Source: Pseudomonadota bacterium (GTDB lineage: Bacteria; Pseudomonadota; Gammaproteobacteria; Xanthomonadales; Xanthomonadaceae). From it: a stretch of DNA of 18,257 nucleotides. The stretch is taken from NCBI GenBank assembly GCA_023444765.1, contig JAEXLY010000255.1, positions 1-18,257 of the forward strand, written 5' to 3'. The translations under genes and the position numbers were made by a program. The notes beneath the pieces are model-generated. The model was given only the letters and a program-made list of their open reading frames with translations, was not told where the DNA came from and made no database searches. Below, in pieces: positions 8,069-16,174 of the stretch. Position 1 is the stretch's first letter; each line of letters opens with the position of its first letter.

Positions 8069-8823
8069 GCAGCTTCACCCTGTATCCGGCCATCGACGTG
8101 CGCCACGGACGGATCGTGCGCCTCGCCCAGGGCGACTACGCGCAGGAAACCCGCTACGGAGACGATCCGCTGGCGCTGGCGCAGGCTTACTCGGAGCAGG
8201 GCGCACGCTGGCTGCACCTGGTCGACCTCGACGCCGCGCGCGCAGGCGGCTACACGCTGCTCGAGCTGGTGCGCGACATCGTCGACAGCACGGGACTGCG
8301 GGTGCAGACGGGGGGCGGGGTGCGCTCGCGCGAAGATGTCCAGCGCATCCTCGATGCCGGCGCCGCGCGCGTCGTCGTCGGTTCGCTCGCGGTGCGCGAG
8401 GCGGACATGGTCTGCGGCTGGCTGGGCGAGTTCGGAAGCGAGCGCATCACCGTCGCCCTGGACAGCCGCCAGGATCGCGAAGGGGTCTGGCGCCTGCCGG
8501 TGCACGGGTGGACCGAGACCGCCGCCGGGACCCTGCAGGACATGGCCCGGCGCTACGCCGCCCGGGGCCTGGCGCACCTGCTGTGCACCGACATCACCCG
8601 CGACGGCATGATGACCGGCCCCAACCTGGCGCTGTACCGCCTGCTTGCCGACGAGGTGCCGACGATTTCGCTGCAGGCCTCCGGCGGCGTGCGCGACCTG
8701 GACGACGTAGTGGCCGCGCGGGCCCGGGGCTGCGCCGGCATCGTGCTGGGCCGGTCGCTGCTGGAGGGCCGGCTGCAGCTGCCGCAGGCGTTGGCGGCCT
8801 GCGGCGATGGAGGCGGCTGCTGA
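8065..8823 (+). CDS. hisA: ProFAR isomerase (phosphoribosylformimino-AICAR-phosphate isomerase)
   Basis: A (beta/alpha)8-barrel enzyme of 252 residues that carries out the Amadori rearrangement of ProFAR to PRFAR. The base/acid pair expected for the family is present as Asp11 in [10 protein letters not shown] and Asp133 in VALDSR. Phosphate-binding motifs lie at TGGGVRS, in the first half barrel, and in ASGGVRD with [11 protein letters not shown] in the second. [13 protein letters not shown] is the conserved loop of the HisA family. Start overlaps hisH by 4 nt and the stop overlaps the hisF ATG by one base. HisA and HisF are homologous barrels; the LYPAIDV start and DSR motif assign this one to HisA. 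Confidence 0.96.
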   Translation: MSSFTLYPAIDVRHGRIVRLAQGDYAQETRYGDDPLALAQAYSEQGARWLHLVDLDAARAGGYTLLELVRDIVDSTGLRVQTGGGVRSREDVQRILDAGAARVVVGSLAVREADMVCGWLGEFGSERITVALDSRQDREGVWRLPVHGWTETAAGTLQDMARRYAARGLAHLLCTDITRDGMMTGPNLALYRLLADEVPTISLQASGGVRDLDDVVAARARGCAGIVLGRSLLEGRLQLPQALAACGDGGGC

Positions 8824-9596
8824 TGCTGGCCAGGCGCATCATTCCCTGCCTCGACGTGCGTGACGGGCGTGTGGTCAAGGGCGTGCGCTTCCGCGACCAC
8901 GTCGACATGGGCGACATCGTCGAGCTGGCGCTGCGTTACCGCGACGAAGGCGCCGACGAGCTGGTCTTCTACGACATCAGCGCGACGCCGCAGGGCCGCT
9001 CGGTGGACCGCGAGTGGGTCGAGCGCGTGTCCGCCCGCATCGACATTCCCTTCTGCGTGGCCGGTGGCATCCGCGACGTGGACACCGCGCGCGCGGTCCT
9101 GCATGCCGGCGCCGACAAGATCTCGATCAACTCGCCGGCGCTGGAGCGGCCCGCGCTGATCTCCGAGCTGGCGGCCGCGTTCGGCGTGCAGTGCGTGGTG
9201 GTCGGCATCGATTCGATCCGCGAAGCCGACGGCCATTGGCGGGTGCGCACGCATACGGGGGATCCCGAGCGCATGCGGGCACCGTCGATCCGCACCCTCG
9301 ACTGGGTGGTCGAGGCGCAGCGCCTGGGCGCGGGCGAAATCGTGCTCAACTGCATGGACAGCGATGGCGTGCGGCGCGGTTACGACCTGGCGCAGCTGTG
9401 CACGGTCCGCGACCTGTGCCACGTGCCGCTGGTAGCCTCGGGCGGCGCTGGCGAACCCGTACACTTCGCGCAGGCGTTCACTGAAGCGGATGTGGACGGC
9501 GCGCTCGCCGCGAGCGTGTTCCATGGCGGCAGCATCCGGATCCCGGAGCTGAAGCGGTACCTGCGCGGACGGGGAGTGGAGGTGCGCGATGCATGA
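8823..9596 (+). CDS. hisF: Imidazole glycerol phosphate synthase, cyclase subunit
   Basis: A (beta/alpha)8-barrel synthase subunit (257 residues) that uses ammonia from HisH to convert PRFAR into imidazoleglycerol phosphate and AICAR, which returns to purine synthesis. Catalytic Asp11 lies in [16 protein letters not shown] and the second catalytic aspartate in VVVGIDS. Phosphate-binding segments are [24 protein letters not shown] and [24 protein letters not shown] is characteristic of HisF. The start shares a base with the hisA stop. The last 8 nt overlap hisIE. Confidence 0.97.
   Translation: MLARRIIPCLDVRDGRVVKGVRFRDHVDMGDIVELALRYRDEGADELVFYDISATPQGRSVDREWVERVSARIDIPFCVAGGIRDVDTARAVLHAGADKISINSPALERPALISELAAAFGVQCVVVGIDSIREADGHWRVRTHTGDPERMRAPSIRTLDWVVEAQRLGAGEIVLNCMDSDGVRRGYDLAQLCTVRDLCHVPLVASGGAGEPVHFAQAFTEADVDGALAASVFHGGSIRIPELKRYLRGRGVEVRDA
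9572..9582 (+). promoter_or_regulatory. Shine-Dalgarno of hisIE inside hisF
   Basis: GGGAGTGGAGG lies 7-16 nt before ATG 9589, within the end of hisF. It supports 9589 as the start of hisIE rather than the ATG at 9593, which is out of frame with the enzyme. Confidence 0.5.
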
Positions 9597-10212
9597 CACC
9601 ACGACCGCCCCTGCGGTGGCGGGGCTGGAGACGCTGGACTGGGACAAGTGCGGCGGCCTGCTGCCGGCGGTCGTCCAGGACGCGCGTACGCTGCGCGTGC
9701 TGATGCTCGGCTACATGGACCGGGCGGCGCTGGAGGCGACCCTCGCCACGCGACGCGTGACCTTCTACAGCCGCAGCAAGGGCCGGCTCTGGACGAAGGG
9801 CGAGTCGTCCGGGCACTACCTGCACCTGGTAGCGCTGGACGTGGACTGCGACGCGGACACGCTGCTGGTGCTGGCGCATCCGCAGGGCCCGACCTGCCAC
9901 CTGCAACGCGAGAGCTGCTTCGCCTCCGCGCCCGGTGCAATGCTTGCGGACCTGTCCGCGCTCGTCGCGCGGCGGCACGCCGACATGCCCGACGACAGCT
10001 ACACGACGCGCCTGTTCCAGGGCGGCATGCGCCGCATCGCGCAGAAGGTGGGCGAGGAGGGCGTGGAAACCGCCCTTGCGGCCGTGGCCGAGGACGATGA
10101 TGCACTGCTCGGCGAGGCAGCGGACCTGATGTTCCACCTGCTGGTGCTGCTGCGCGCCCGGGGGCTGGACCTGGCGGACGTGGAAGCGAAGCTGGCGACG
10201 CGGCGGCGCTGA
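9589..10212 (+). CDS. hisIE: Bifunctional phosphoribosyl-AMP cyclohydrolase / phosphoribosyl-ATP pyrophosphatase
   Basis: Fusion of the second and third pathway steps in one 207-residue protein. The cyclohydrolase half (about 1-115) has [13 protein letters not shown] (69-80), the acidic metal motif in DVDCDAD (84-90), and the zinc cysteines Cys87, Cys103 and Cys110. The pyrophosphohydrolase half (about 120-207) is an all-helical MazG-like domain with [23 protein letters not shown] carrying the metal-binding Glu pair 156-157 and Glu160, and the [14 protein letters not shown] helix. It is the last gene of the operon and overlaps hisF by 8 nt. All histidine enzymes are now accounted for. Confidence 0.96.
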   Translation: MHDTTTAPAVAGLETLDWDKCGGLLPAVVQDARTLRVLMLGYMDRAALEATLATRRVTFYSRSKGRLWTKGESSGHYLHLVALDVDCDADTLLVLAHPQGPTCHLQRESCFASAPGAMLADLSALVARRHADMPDDSYTTRLFQGGMRRIAQKVGEEGVETALAAVAEDDDALLGEAADLMFHLLVLLRARGLDLADVEAKLATRRR

Positions 10213-10240
10213 CCCGCCGTCGCCGGCGATCGGGGCAACG

Positions 10241-10262
10241 GGCAGCGGGCGTGGCCGCTGCC
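10241..10262. terminator. Candidate terminator hairpin between convergent hisIE and the diguanylate cyclase gene
   Basis: GGCAGCGG at 10241-10248 pairs perfectly with CCGCTGCC at 10255-10262 around a 6-nt loop. It lies 29 nt after the hisIE stop and 20 nt from the stop of the opposing gene, a fitting place for a bidirectional terminator. No U-run follows on either strand, so termination is only inferred. Confidence 0.4.
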
Positions 10263-10281
10263 GCAAGGTGTCCGCGCCCTT

Positions 10282-12096
10282 CTACGCCGCGCTGATCGAG
10301 GTCCTGACGCAGTCGCGGCCGTTGGCCTTGGCGGCGTACAGCGCCCTGTCCGCGGTCTCCAGCGCGTCGTCGATGCCGTCCGCCGCATCCGGCGCCACGG
10401 TATGCACGCCGATGCTGGCCGAGATCCGGACCGCCACCCCGCACGCCTCGCAGGACTCGTCCACCAGCGAGCGGCGCACCTCCTCGGCCACCGCGACCGC
10501 CCCACGCAGGTCGTGGTCGGGCAGCACGACCACGAACTCCTCGCCGCCGAAGCGGGCCAGCAGCGCGTCGTGCGGGCGCAGGATGCGGCCGATGCGTCGT
10601 GCCGCCCAGCGCAGGCACTCGTCACCCACCAGATGGCCGTGGCGGTCGTTGATCGACTTGAAGTGGTCCAGGTCCACCATCAGCAGCGACAGGGGCCGCC
10701 TCGCCTCCCGGCAACGGGTCAGCATGCGATCGAAACCTTCGTGGAAATAGCTGCGGTTGAACAGGCCGGTCAGGCCGTCGCGGCGGCTGGAATCCTGCAG
10801 CTTCCCGTGCGCGTCCTTGAGCTGCACCAGCGCCTGCTGCAGTTCCTGCGTGCGTCGGGCCACGTTGCGTTCGAGCTGGCGGTTGGCCTCGCTGGTGATC
10901 CGCTGGTTCTCCTGGCGCAACTGGGCGTAGCGGTAGCCCAGCGCCACGGAGAGCAGCAGCATCTCCAGTGCCGAACCGATCTGCACGCCGTACTCGGTGG
11001 CGAAGTTCTTCGGCAGGGCGCCGAAGGCGAGCAGGGTAAACACGGCCGTGCCCAGCAGGAACATCGACCATGCCAGCAGCAGCAGGCGCGCAGGCGTGTA
11101 GCCACGACGCAGCACGTACAGCGTGGTGAGCACGATCCAGACCACGGCCACCAGCACCGCGCGCGAGGCGATCGGGGTGGACAGGCGGTAGGGGAGCCAC
11201 ACCGACGCCAGGCCGAACACGACGAAGAACCCGATCAGTCCGATGGTGCCGACGTTGAGACGGGGCGCCCGCTGCGGCAGCTCGAGAAAGGTCCGCGCGA
11301 ACTGCAGCATCGCGATCAGCGCCAGGCAGATCGAGATCGGCACCATGTGGTCGGCCATCCATGACGACGCCGGCCACAGGTATTCGAAGCCCAGTCCGTT
11401 GAGCGTGAACAGCACCAGGCCGAAGGCGGTGATGTGGCACAGGTACCAGAAATAGCTGGCGTCGCGCAGCGAGATCCACAGGACCAGGTTGTAGAAGAAC
11501 AGCGCGAGCAGGATGCCGTAGTACAGGCCGATGGCCAGCTGGGCATCGCGCGAGACCTCGGTGAACGCGGCCAGGGTGTACAGCTGCAGCGGCACCTGCA
11601 TGGAGCTCTGGCTCTGCACGCGGACCAGCAGCTCGACCGGCTCGCCCGCGGGCAGGTCCACCAGTACGTTGGGGTGGCGGTAGCGCACGCTGCGCTCGCC
11701 GAAGGGAACATGGTCGCCGCCGACGTGGTGGACGGTGCGTCCGTCGGGGTAGCGCAGGTGGATGTCGAGCCGATCGCTGAGCGGATACTCCTGCACGAGC
11801 AGCCAGCGCAGCTCTTCGGGATTGCGGTTGACGATGGTGGCGTGGAACCAGAACGCGCCGCCCTGGAAACCGAAGGCGTCCTTGCCGCCGGGCAACGGTG
11901 CGAACCCGCCGGCCGCCACGCGCCGCCACGCGTCCTCCACACGGTCGGAGCCCGACGCGTCGTGGCGATACGCCAGGTGGGGCGCCAGCGCGGCGTCGGC
12001 CGTCGCAGGCGCGAGTTCCAGGATCGGTCCGGCCGCGGCCGGCAAGACGGCGCTGAGCATCGCCAGGGCCAGCAGCCATCGCCACGCCATCCTCAT
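10282..12096 (-). CDS. 7TM-DISM membrane diguanylate cyclase (GGDEF)
   Basis: Sensor enzyme expected to make c-di-GMP from two GTP at the cytoplasmic face of the inner membrane. A signal peptide (1-22, ending PAAAG) leads into a periplasmic 7TMR-DISM extracellular beta domain (about 25-165), which in this family resembles carbohydrate-binding folds. Seven hydrophobic helices follow between about 185 and 390, then a coiled coil (about 392-436) and the GGDEF domain (437-604). The active-site motif is GGEEF at 517-521, with MVDLDHFKSIND at 473-484 for metal and substrate binding. The inhibitory RxxD site is not in the canonical register. ATG 12096 is chosen because a signal peptide starts there; the open frame continues further upstream without homology. 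It is convergent with hisIE and divergent from the phosphoesterase gene. The ligand is unknown. Confidence 0.9.
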   Translation of the reverse strand: MRMAWRWLLALAMLSAVLPAAAGPILELAPATADAALAPHLAYRHDASGSDRVEDAWRRVAAGGFAPLPGGKDAFGFQGGAFWFHATIVNRNPEELRWLLVQEYPLSDRLDIHLRYPDGRTVHHVGGDHVPFGERSVRYRHPNVLVDLPAGEPVELLVRVQSQSSMQVPLQLYTLAAFTEVSRDAQLAIGLYYGILLALFFYNLVLWISLRDASYFWYLCHITAFGLVLFTLNGLGFEYLWPASSWMADHMVPISICLALIAMLQFARTFLELPQRAPRLNVGTIGLIGFFVVFGLASVWLPYRLSTPIASRAVLVAVVWIVLTTLYVLRRGYTPARLLLLAWSMFLLGTAVFTLLAFGALPKNFATEYGVQIGSALEMLLLSVALGYRYAQLRQENQRITSEANRQLERNVARRTQELQQALVQLKDAHGKLQDSSRRDGLTGLFNRSYFHEGFDRMLTRCREARRPLSLLMVDLDHFKSINDRHGHLVGDECLRWAARRIGRILRPHDALLARFGGEEFVVVLPDHDLRGAVAVAEEVRRSLVDESCEACGVAVRISASIGVHTVAPDAADGIDDALETADRALYAAKANGRDCVRTSISAA

Positions 12097-12205
12097 CGCG
12101 TTACCGTCGTCGCGTCCAAGGCATCTATCCCTCGTCCAGTTGGCACACAGTGCAAACGTCGCCGGGCGGCATAATGGGACAGATCCATCCGGAAGGGGAG
12201 GCTGC
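12097..12205. promoter_or_regulatory. Divergent intergenic region with a possible -10 element and phosphoesterase RBS
   Basis: This 109-bp gap separates divergently transcribed genes and should hold both promoters. On the plus strand CATAAT (12170-12175) is a plausible -10, but no good -35 sits at the correct distance; TTGGCA (12140-12145) is 24 bp away. GGAAGGGGAG (12191-12200) is a clear Shine-Dalgarno that fixes the GTG start at 12206. No convincing minus-strand promoter was seen. Confidence 0.35.
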
Positions 12206-13756
12206 GTGGAAGTTCGGCAACGGGTCCGTGCGCTACTGCTGTCCCTCGTGGTGACCATCGTCGCGCCTGCATGGGCCTGCGAACAGGGGACCGTGTTCGA
12301 GGACGTGGACGGCGATGGCCGACGCGGCCTGGCCGAGCCGGGCCTGCACGGGATGCAGGTCTCCAACGGCCGGGAGATCGTTTCCACCGACGGCAGCGGC
12401 CACTGGCGGCTGTTCCCGCGCGGGGAGCGCCCGGTGTTCCTGGTCAAGCCGGCCGGCTACGCGATCGGCGCCGGGCGCGATGGATTGCCGCGGTTCTGGC
12501 GCGGCCCCGACGCGACGGATTGCGACTTTCCCCTGCGGCGGCGCGAAGCGGACGCCCTGAAGGTCATCGTCAGCAGCGACCCGCAGGCGGGAACCGAACG
12601 CGAGGCCGGCTATTACCAGCGGATCGCGGCGCGTGCGTTCGCGCCCCATCGCGACGCGCGACTCGGCCTCACCCTGGGCGATGTCGCCAACGACGAACTG
12701 TCGCTCTATCCGGCGCTGGTCGCCGCCACGGCGACAGCGGGCATCCCGTGGCTGCATGCGGCCGGCAACCACGACCTCGATGCGGACGCGAGCGACGACG
12801 CGTCGTCGCTGACCACGTTCCGCCGCGTGTTCGGACCGGACACCTTCGCCTGGGAGGAGCGCGAGGCGGTGTTCGTCGTGCTCGACAACGTGGTCGCTCT
12901 CCCCGGCGAACGGCCCGCCTATGTCGGCGGCCTGCGCGAAGACCAGTTCCGGTTCCTCGAACGCTACCTGGACGGACTGGGCCGCGACCGCCTGCTCGTG
13001 GTCGCCGCGCACATCCCCTGGTTCGATACCGCGGCGCCGGGCCAGCAGCCCTCGCTGCGGCCGGCGGACCGCGAGCGGCTGTTCGCGCTGCTGCGGCCGT
13101 TCCCCAAACTGTTGCTGATCAGCGGCCATCGCCACACCCAGCGGCAGGTCTTCCACGACGGGGGCAGCGGCTGGCATGGCGCCACTCCGCTGCACGAGTA
13201 CAACGTCGGCGCGATGAGCGGCGCATTCTGGTCGGGGACGGATGCGGTCGACGGCATGCCCGACGCGACCATGGCCGACGGGACGCCGCGCGGTTTCGCC
13301 ACGATGCAGGTCGATGCCGACGGTGGCTACAGGTTCGCCTGGCATCCGACGTCGCTGCCCGATGGCGATCCGGCGCTGACATCCGCCATGGCCCTGCACG
13401 CGCCGAAACTGCTGCGCCGTGGCGCGTACCCGGCCTGGGGCGTCTACGCCAACGTCTTTCTCGGCCATGCGCGCACGCGGGTGGAGTACCGGGTGGACGG
13501 TGGCGAATGGCGCCCGATGACGCACTGGCCGGGGCCTGATCCGCGACTGCTCGTGGAGAACGTGCGCGACGACCTGGCCGAGCAGCTGCGTGGCTTCGAT
13601 CGTTCGCCCGAGGCGGAGCCGTCGACGCATCTGTGGCGCGGCAGCCTGCCGACGCGGCTGGCTGCAGGCGGGCACCTGGTGGAGGTGCGCGCATTCGACG
13701 ACCATGGCGGCGAGCATCGCGCCCGCACCGGTTACCGCCTGGTCGAGTCCGAGTAA
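12206..13756 (+). CDS. Exported calcineurin-like metallophosphoesterase with N- and C-terminal accessory domains
   Basis: Predicted periplasmic or secreted phosphoesterase of 516 residues. A signal peptide (hydrophobic 9-22) ends APAWA before Cys25; the surrounding residues are not a good lipobox, so signal peptidase I cleavage is likelier. Residues ~28-115 form a beta-rich domain starting with an acidic DVDGDG loop (33-38), as in SdrD-B-like and MetallophosN domains. The catalytic core (~120-345) carries Asp125 in SSDPQ, GDVAND at 158-163, GNHD at 187-190, His269 in AHIPW, and GHRH at 307-310. The first motif is DPQ rather than DxH, a variation I associate with this family. The remainder matches the C-terminal domain usual for this architecture. 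Start is GTG 12206 with a strong RBS. The substrate is not predictable. Confidence 0.9.
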   Translation: MEVRQRVRALLLSLVVTIVAPAWACEQGTVFEDVDGDGRRGLAEPGLHGMQVSNGREIVSTDGSGHWRLFPRGERPVFLVKPAGYAIGAGRDGLPRFWRGPDATDCDFPLRRREADALKVIVSSDPQAGTEREAGYYQRIAARAFAPHRDARLGLTLGDVANDELSLYPALVAATATAGIPWLHAAGNHDLDADASDDASSLTTFRRVFGPDTFAWEEREAVFVVLDNVVALPGERPAYVGGLREDQFRFLERYLDGLGRDRLLVVAAHIPWFDTAAPGQQPSLRPADRERLFALLRPFPKLLLISGHRHTQRQVFHDGGSGWHGATPLHEYNVGAMSGAFWSGTDAVDGMPDATMADGTPRGFATMQVDADGGYRFAWHPTSLPDGDPALTSAMALHAPKLLRRGAYPAWGVYANVFLGHARTRVEYRVDGGEWRPMTHWPGPDPRLLVENVRDDLAEQLRGFDRSPEAEPSTHLWRGSLPTRLAAGGHLVEVRAFDDHGGEHRARTGYRLVESE

Positions 13757-13760
13757 CGCA

Positions 13761-13781
13761 CGCCCGAGGCGATGCCGGGCG
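13761..13781. terminator. Candidate bidirectional terminator between convergent genes
   Basis: CGCCCG (13761-13766) and CGGGCG (13776-13781) pair around a 9-nt loop in the 30-bp gap between the phosphoesterase stop and the oppositely oriented peptidase stop. The stem is short and lacks a U-run. Confidence 0.3.
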
Positions 13782-13786
13782 AACGC

Positions 13787-14692
13787 CTACTGCGGATGCG
13801 GATACGGCAGGGGCGGGCCCGGCACCAGGGCCGCTTCCCAAGCCCGCAGTCGCGCGAGGATATCCGTGCCGATCGAGATCTGCGGATGGGAAGGGTCGAC
13901 GTCTTCCGTCCTTTCGCGCTGCTCGACCTGCCGCCTGGCGTGGTCGAACGCCGACACCAGGCTACCGTCGCGGTTGAGGCCTTCGACGAGCAGTGCGTGG
14001 CCGAACCAGGTCGCGCTGCCGGTATCGCCGCAACCGAAGGACGGGCGGTCGTGGCGGGCGGCGGTGATCAGCAGGGTATCCGGTGTCGCCAGGCCGGGAA
14101 TGAAGCCGCCCGAGTAGCAGGACGACACGATCAGCAGCCGGTGGCGGATGCCGGAGGCATCGAGCGCCGCACGCAGCGCCTCCGGCCGCAGCACGGTGTC
14201 CACGTGCCCGTCCAGGTACAGCGTCAGGGCATGTCCCGGGCTGCCGTGGGAAGTGACGAACAGCAGCAGCAGGTCTTCCTCCGGATCCATCAGCTCGCCG
14301 ATGCCCGCCAGCGCAAGCGCCAGGTTCTCCAGCGTGGCCAGCGGACGCGGATCGGCGTCGAGGCTGCCGGGATGGTTCACCAGCGCGAGCGCGCGGCCAC
14401 CGGCCCCGTAACGGGCCGTGGCCAGCTGTTCGAAGTAGAGCGCCTCGTTGCGGAACACGTGCTCGTCGCCGTCGCCTGCGAAGGCGAGGGCATACAGGTC
14501 GGGCCGTCCGGCGACGGGTGGTGGCATCCCGCGCAGGCGCGCTTCGATCAGGGCGCGGTCGCGCACCGCAAGGGCGGCATCGGCGGCAGGCTTCGCGAGG
14601 TCGGCGGCGGCCACCGGCGCCAGCAGGCCGCCGCAGGCGAGCAGGGCGACGGCCATCGACGCGCGCAACCTGCGGCAGCGAGCCTGTCGCAT
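13787..14692 (-). CDS. Exported C13-family (legumain/caspase-like) cysteine peptidase
   Basis: A 301-residue protein of the clan CD C13 peptidase family. The catalytic dyad is His149 in FVTSHGSPG and Cys192 in IVSSCYSGGF, each following a hydrophobic beta strand, as in legumain, GPI8 and caspases. An N-terminal hydrophobic segment (13-30) after Arg-rich residues is a signal peptide; cleavage after VAAA near residue 30 is likely, though LLAC at 17-20 could act as a lipobox. Proteins of this family usually cleave after Asn or Asp, but specificity here is unknown. The start at 14692 lies 5 nt after the mtnC stop, so it is probably co-transcribed and translationally coupled with methionine-salvage genes, an unexpected pairing. 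The protein appears complete. Confidence 0.85.
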   Translation of the reverse strand: MRQARCRRLRASMAVALLACGGLLAPVAAADLAKPAADAALAVRDRALIEARLRGMPPPVAGRPDLYALAFAGDGDEHVFRNEALYFEQLATARYGAGGRALALVNHPGSLDADPRPLATLENLALALAGIGELMDPEEDLLLLFVTSHGSPGHALTLYLDGHVDTVLRPEALRAALDASGIRHRLLIVSSCYSGGFIPGLATPDTLLITAARHDRPSFGCGDTGSATWFGHALLVEGLNRDGSLVSAFDHARRQVEQRERTEDVDPSHPQISIGTDILARLRAWEAALVPGPPLPYPHPQ

Positions 14693-14697
14693 CGGGC

Positions 14698-15393
14698 TCA
14701 CCCCGGCAGCTGGATGTCGTCGAAGGTCGCGACGCGGGGATGGCCCCCTGCCGCCTCGCCGCTGCGCGGCTGCGGGTAGTCCTGCGGACGGTCGACCAGG
14801 ACCGTGCCGAACCCCGCGTCGCGCGCGGCATCGAGTTCGGCGACCACGTCGGACAGGAACACGATGCCGCCAGGCGCCACGTCCAGCGCCTGCGCGATCC
14901 GGGTATAGCTCGCCGCCTCTCGCTTGCCGCCGACCGCGGTGTCGAACCAGCCCGAGAACAGGCCGGTCAGGTCGCCGGCATTGGTATGCGCGAACAGCAG
15001 CTTCTGCGCCGGCACCGAGCCGGAGGAGTACACGGCCAGCCGATGGCCGGCGTCGTGCCAATGGCGCAGCGCACGGGCCGCATCCGCGTACACCGGCGCG
15101 GTGAAGTCGGCGCTGGCGTAGCCGGCCTCCCAGACCATGCCCTGCAGCGCCTTGAGCGCGGTGTGCTTGCGGTCCTCGTCGATCCAGCCCTGCAGGGTCT
15201 CGACGATCATCGCATCCTGGCACAGGCCGCCGTTCTCCAATGCCACCTGGTCCAGCCAGCGCCGCACCTCCGGGTCCTGCCCGTGCTCGCGAACGAAGCG
15301 CGGCAGCTCGCGGCGCGCGTAGGGGAACAGCACGTCCTTGACGAAGGAAATGCTGCTGGTGGTGCCTTCGATGTCGGTGAGGATGGTGGTCAT
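14698..15393 (-). CDS. mtnC: Acireductone synthase (enolase-phosphatase E1)
   Basis: HAD-superfamily enzyme of the methionine salvage pathway. It enolises 2,3-diketo-5-methylthiopentyl-1-phosphate and removes the phosphate to give acireductone, the substrate of the mtnD product. The 231-residue protein starts [15 protein letters not shown], with nucleophile Asp7 and Glu9 of the DIEGTT motif. Motif II is [10 protein letters not shown], the conserved Lys lies in GGKREAASY, and the acidic motif is [12 protein letters not shown]. It has the normal length of the MtnC/E1 family. ATG 15393 is chosen because homology begins there. A 122-nt spacer separates it from mtnD, and it is followed after 5 nt by the C13 peptidase gene. 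Confidence 0.95.
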   Translation of the reverse strand: MTTILTDIEGTTSSISFVKDVLFPYARRELPRFVREHGQDPEVRRWLDQVALENGGLCQDAMIVETLQGWIDEDRKHTALKALQGMVWEAGYASADFTAPVYADAARALRHWHDAGHRLAVYSSGSVPAQKLLFAHTNAGDLTGLFSGWFDTAVGGKREAASYTRIAQALDVAPGGIVFLSDVVAELDAARDAGFGTVLVDRPQDYPQPRSGEAAGGHPRVATFDDIQLPG

Positions 15394-15515
15394 CGCTGCT
15401 GCTGGCGGGGATTGCGTGGATGCGCGGACCGGGACGATCGGATGCGGGTGTGCCCAGGCACCCGGGTATGCCACGGTCCGGGTGGCTGGGCGTGCTCCGG
15501 CGGGAGCGGGGGACG
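15394..15515 (-). other. 122-bp spacer between mtnD and mtnC with nested inverted repeats
   Basis: CGGACCG (15425-15431) is complementary to CGGTCCG (15474-15480). Inside them GGGTG (15446-15450) pairs with CACCC (15459-15463). The spacer is unusually long for this compact cluster and could hold an RNA structure acting on mtnC expression, or an internal promoter. I recognise no known riboswitch. Confidence 0.3.
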
Positions 15516-16070
15516 TCAGTCGCCGCCACGCTCGTAGCGTGGAAACCTCTGCGCGATGTCGGTACCGGTGAAGTGGCCGATCCAGCCGTCGGGCTGCTGG
15601 AAGAAGCGGATGGCGACGAATCGCGGCTCCGGGCCCATGTCGAACCAGTGCGTCGTGCCGTCCGGCACGGCGATCAGGTCGTCCTTGACGCACTCGATCT
15701 CGTACACCTTGTCCTCGACGTGCAGGGTGAACAGCCCCGAGCCGTCCACGAAGAAGCGCACCTCGTCTTCCTTGTGATAGTGCTCGTCCAGGAACTTGCC
15801 GCGCAGCTCGTCCTTCTTCGGGTTGTCCGGCGCGATGCTGATCACGTCGACCGTGGTGAACCCGCGCTCGGCCGAGATGCGGTCGATGTCGGCGCGGTAG
15901 GCGGCCAGCACCTCGTCCGGCGTCGCGCCGGCCGCGACCGGCTGGCTGGCCTGCCAGCGCTCGAAGTGCACGCCGATCCTGGCCAGCTCGCGCGCGATCT
16001 CCTCGCCGTCGTGGCTGGTGAATTCGGGCGCGCCGGGGTTGCTGTCGGAGAAGATGCGCAGTCGGCTCAT
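15516..16070 (-). CDS. mtnD: Acireductone dioxygenase (ARD)
   Basis: Cupin metalloenzyme of methionine salvage. With Fe2+ it converts acireductone and O2 to formate and 2-keto-4-methylthiobutyrate, the methionine precursor. With Ni2+ the off-pathway products CO, formate and methylthiopropionate form. The 184-residue protein shows the complete metal set in the expected spacing: His97, His99 and Glu103 in EHYHKEDEV, and His141 in [10 protein letters not shown]. Length and N-terminus match the family. It lies between mtnB and mtnC on the same strand. The 104 nt upstream contain a short imperfect hairpin (16143-16161) but no clear promoter or RBS. Confidence 0.96.
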   Translation of the reverse strand: MSRLRIFSDSNPGAPEFTSHDGEEIARELARIGVHFERWQASQPVAAGATPDEVLAAYRADIDRISAERGFTTVDVISIAPDNPKKDELRGKFLDEHYHKEDEVRFFVDGSGLFTLHVEDKVYEIECVKDDLIAVPDGTTHWFDMGPEPRFVAIRFFQQPDGWIGHFTGTDIAQRFPRYERGGD

Positions 16071-16142
16071 GGCGGCGGCTCGCGGGTCGGGAGGGGAAAG
16101 GCTAGCAGGGGCGCGGCAGGCGCAGGGTCACGGCCGCGCAAC

Positions 16143-16161
16143 GCAGGTGGCGCGCGCCTGC
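16143..16161. repeat. Short hairpin in the mtnB-mtnD gap
   Basis: GCAGG and CCTGC pair, extended by a G-U and a G-C pair, around a 5-nt loop. It starts 13 nt past the mtnB stop in the direction of transcription. It could slow or partly terminate transcription, or protect mRNA ends. It is the only structured element I see in 16071-16174. Confidence 0.25.
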
Positions 16162-16174
16162 AACGCCGGGACGA

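Noticed and set aside
12140..12156. Sigma-54-like element (TTGGCAC followed by TGCAA) upstream of the phosphoesterase gene
   Set aside because: The distance between the GG and GC dinucleotides is 8 nt, whereas sigma-54 promoters require 10; two missing bases normally abolish function.
13787..15529. A single 580-residue protein joining the peptidase to sequence antisense-frame to mtnC
   Set aside because: The extra N-terminal part overlaps mtnC in another frame and resembles no family; a signal peptide begins at the ATG at 14692.
16071..16174. SAM-type riboswitch ahead of the methionine-salvage genes
   Set aside because: The gap is only 104 nt, lies inside the cluster after mtnB and shows one short hairpin; no recognisable SAM aptamer core was seen.
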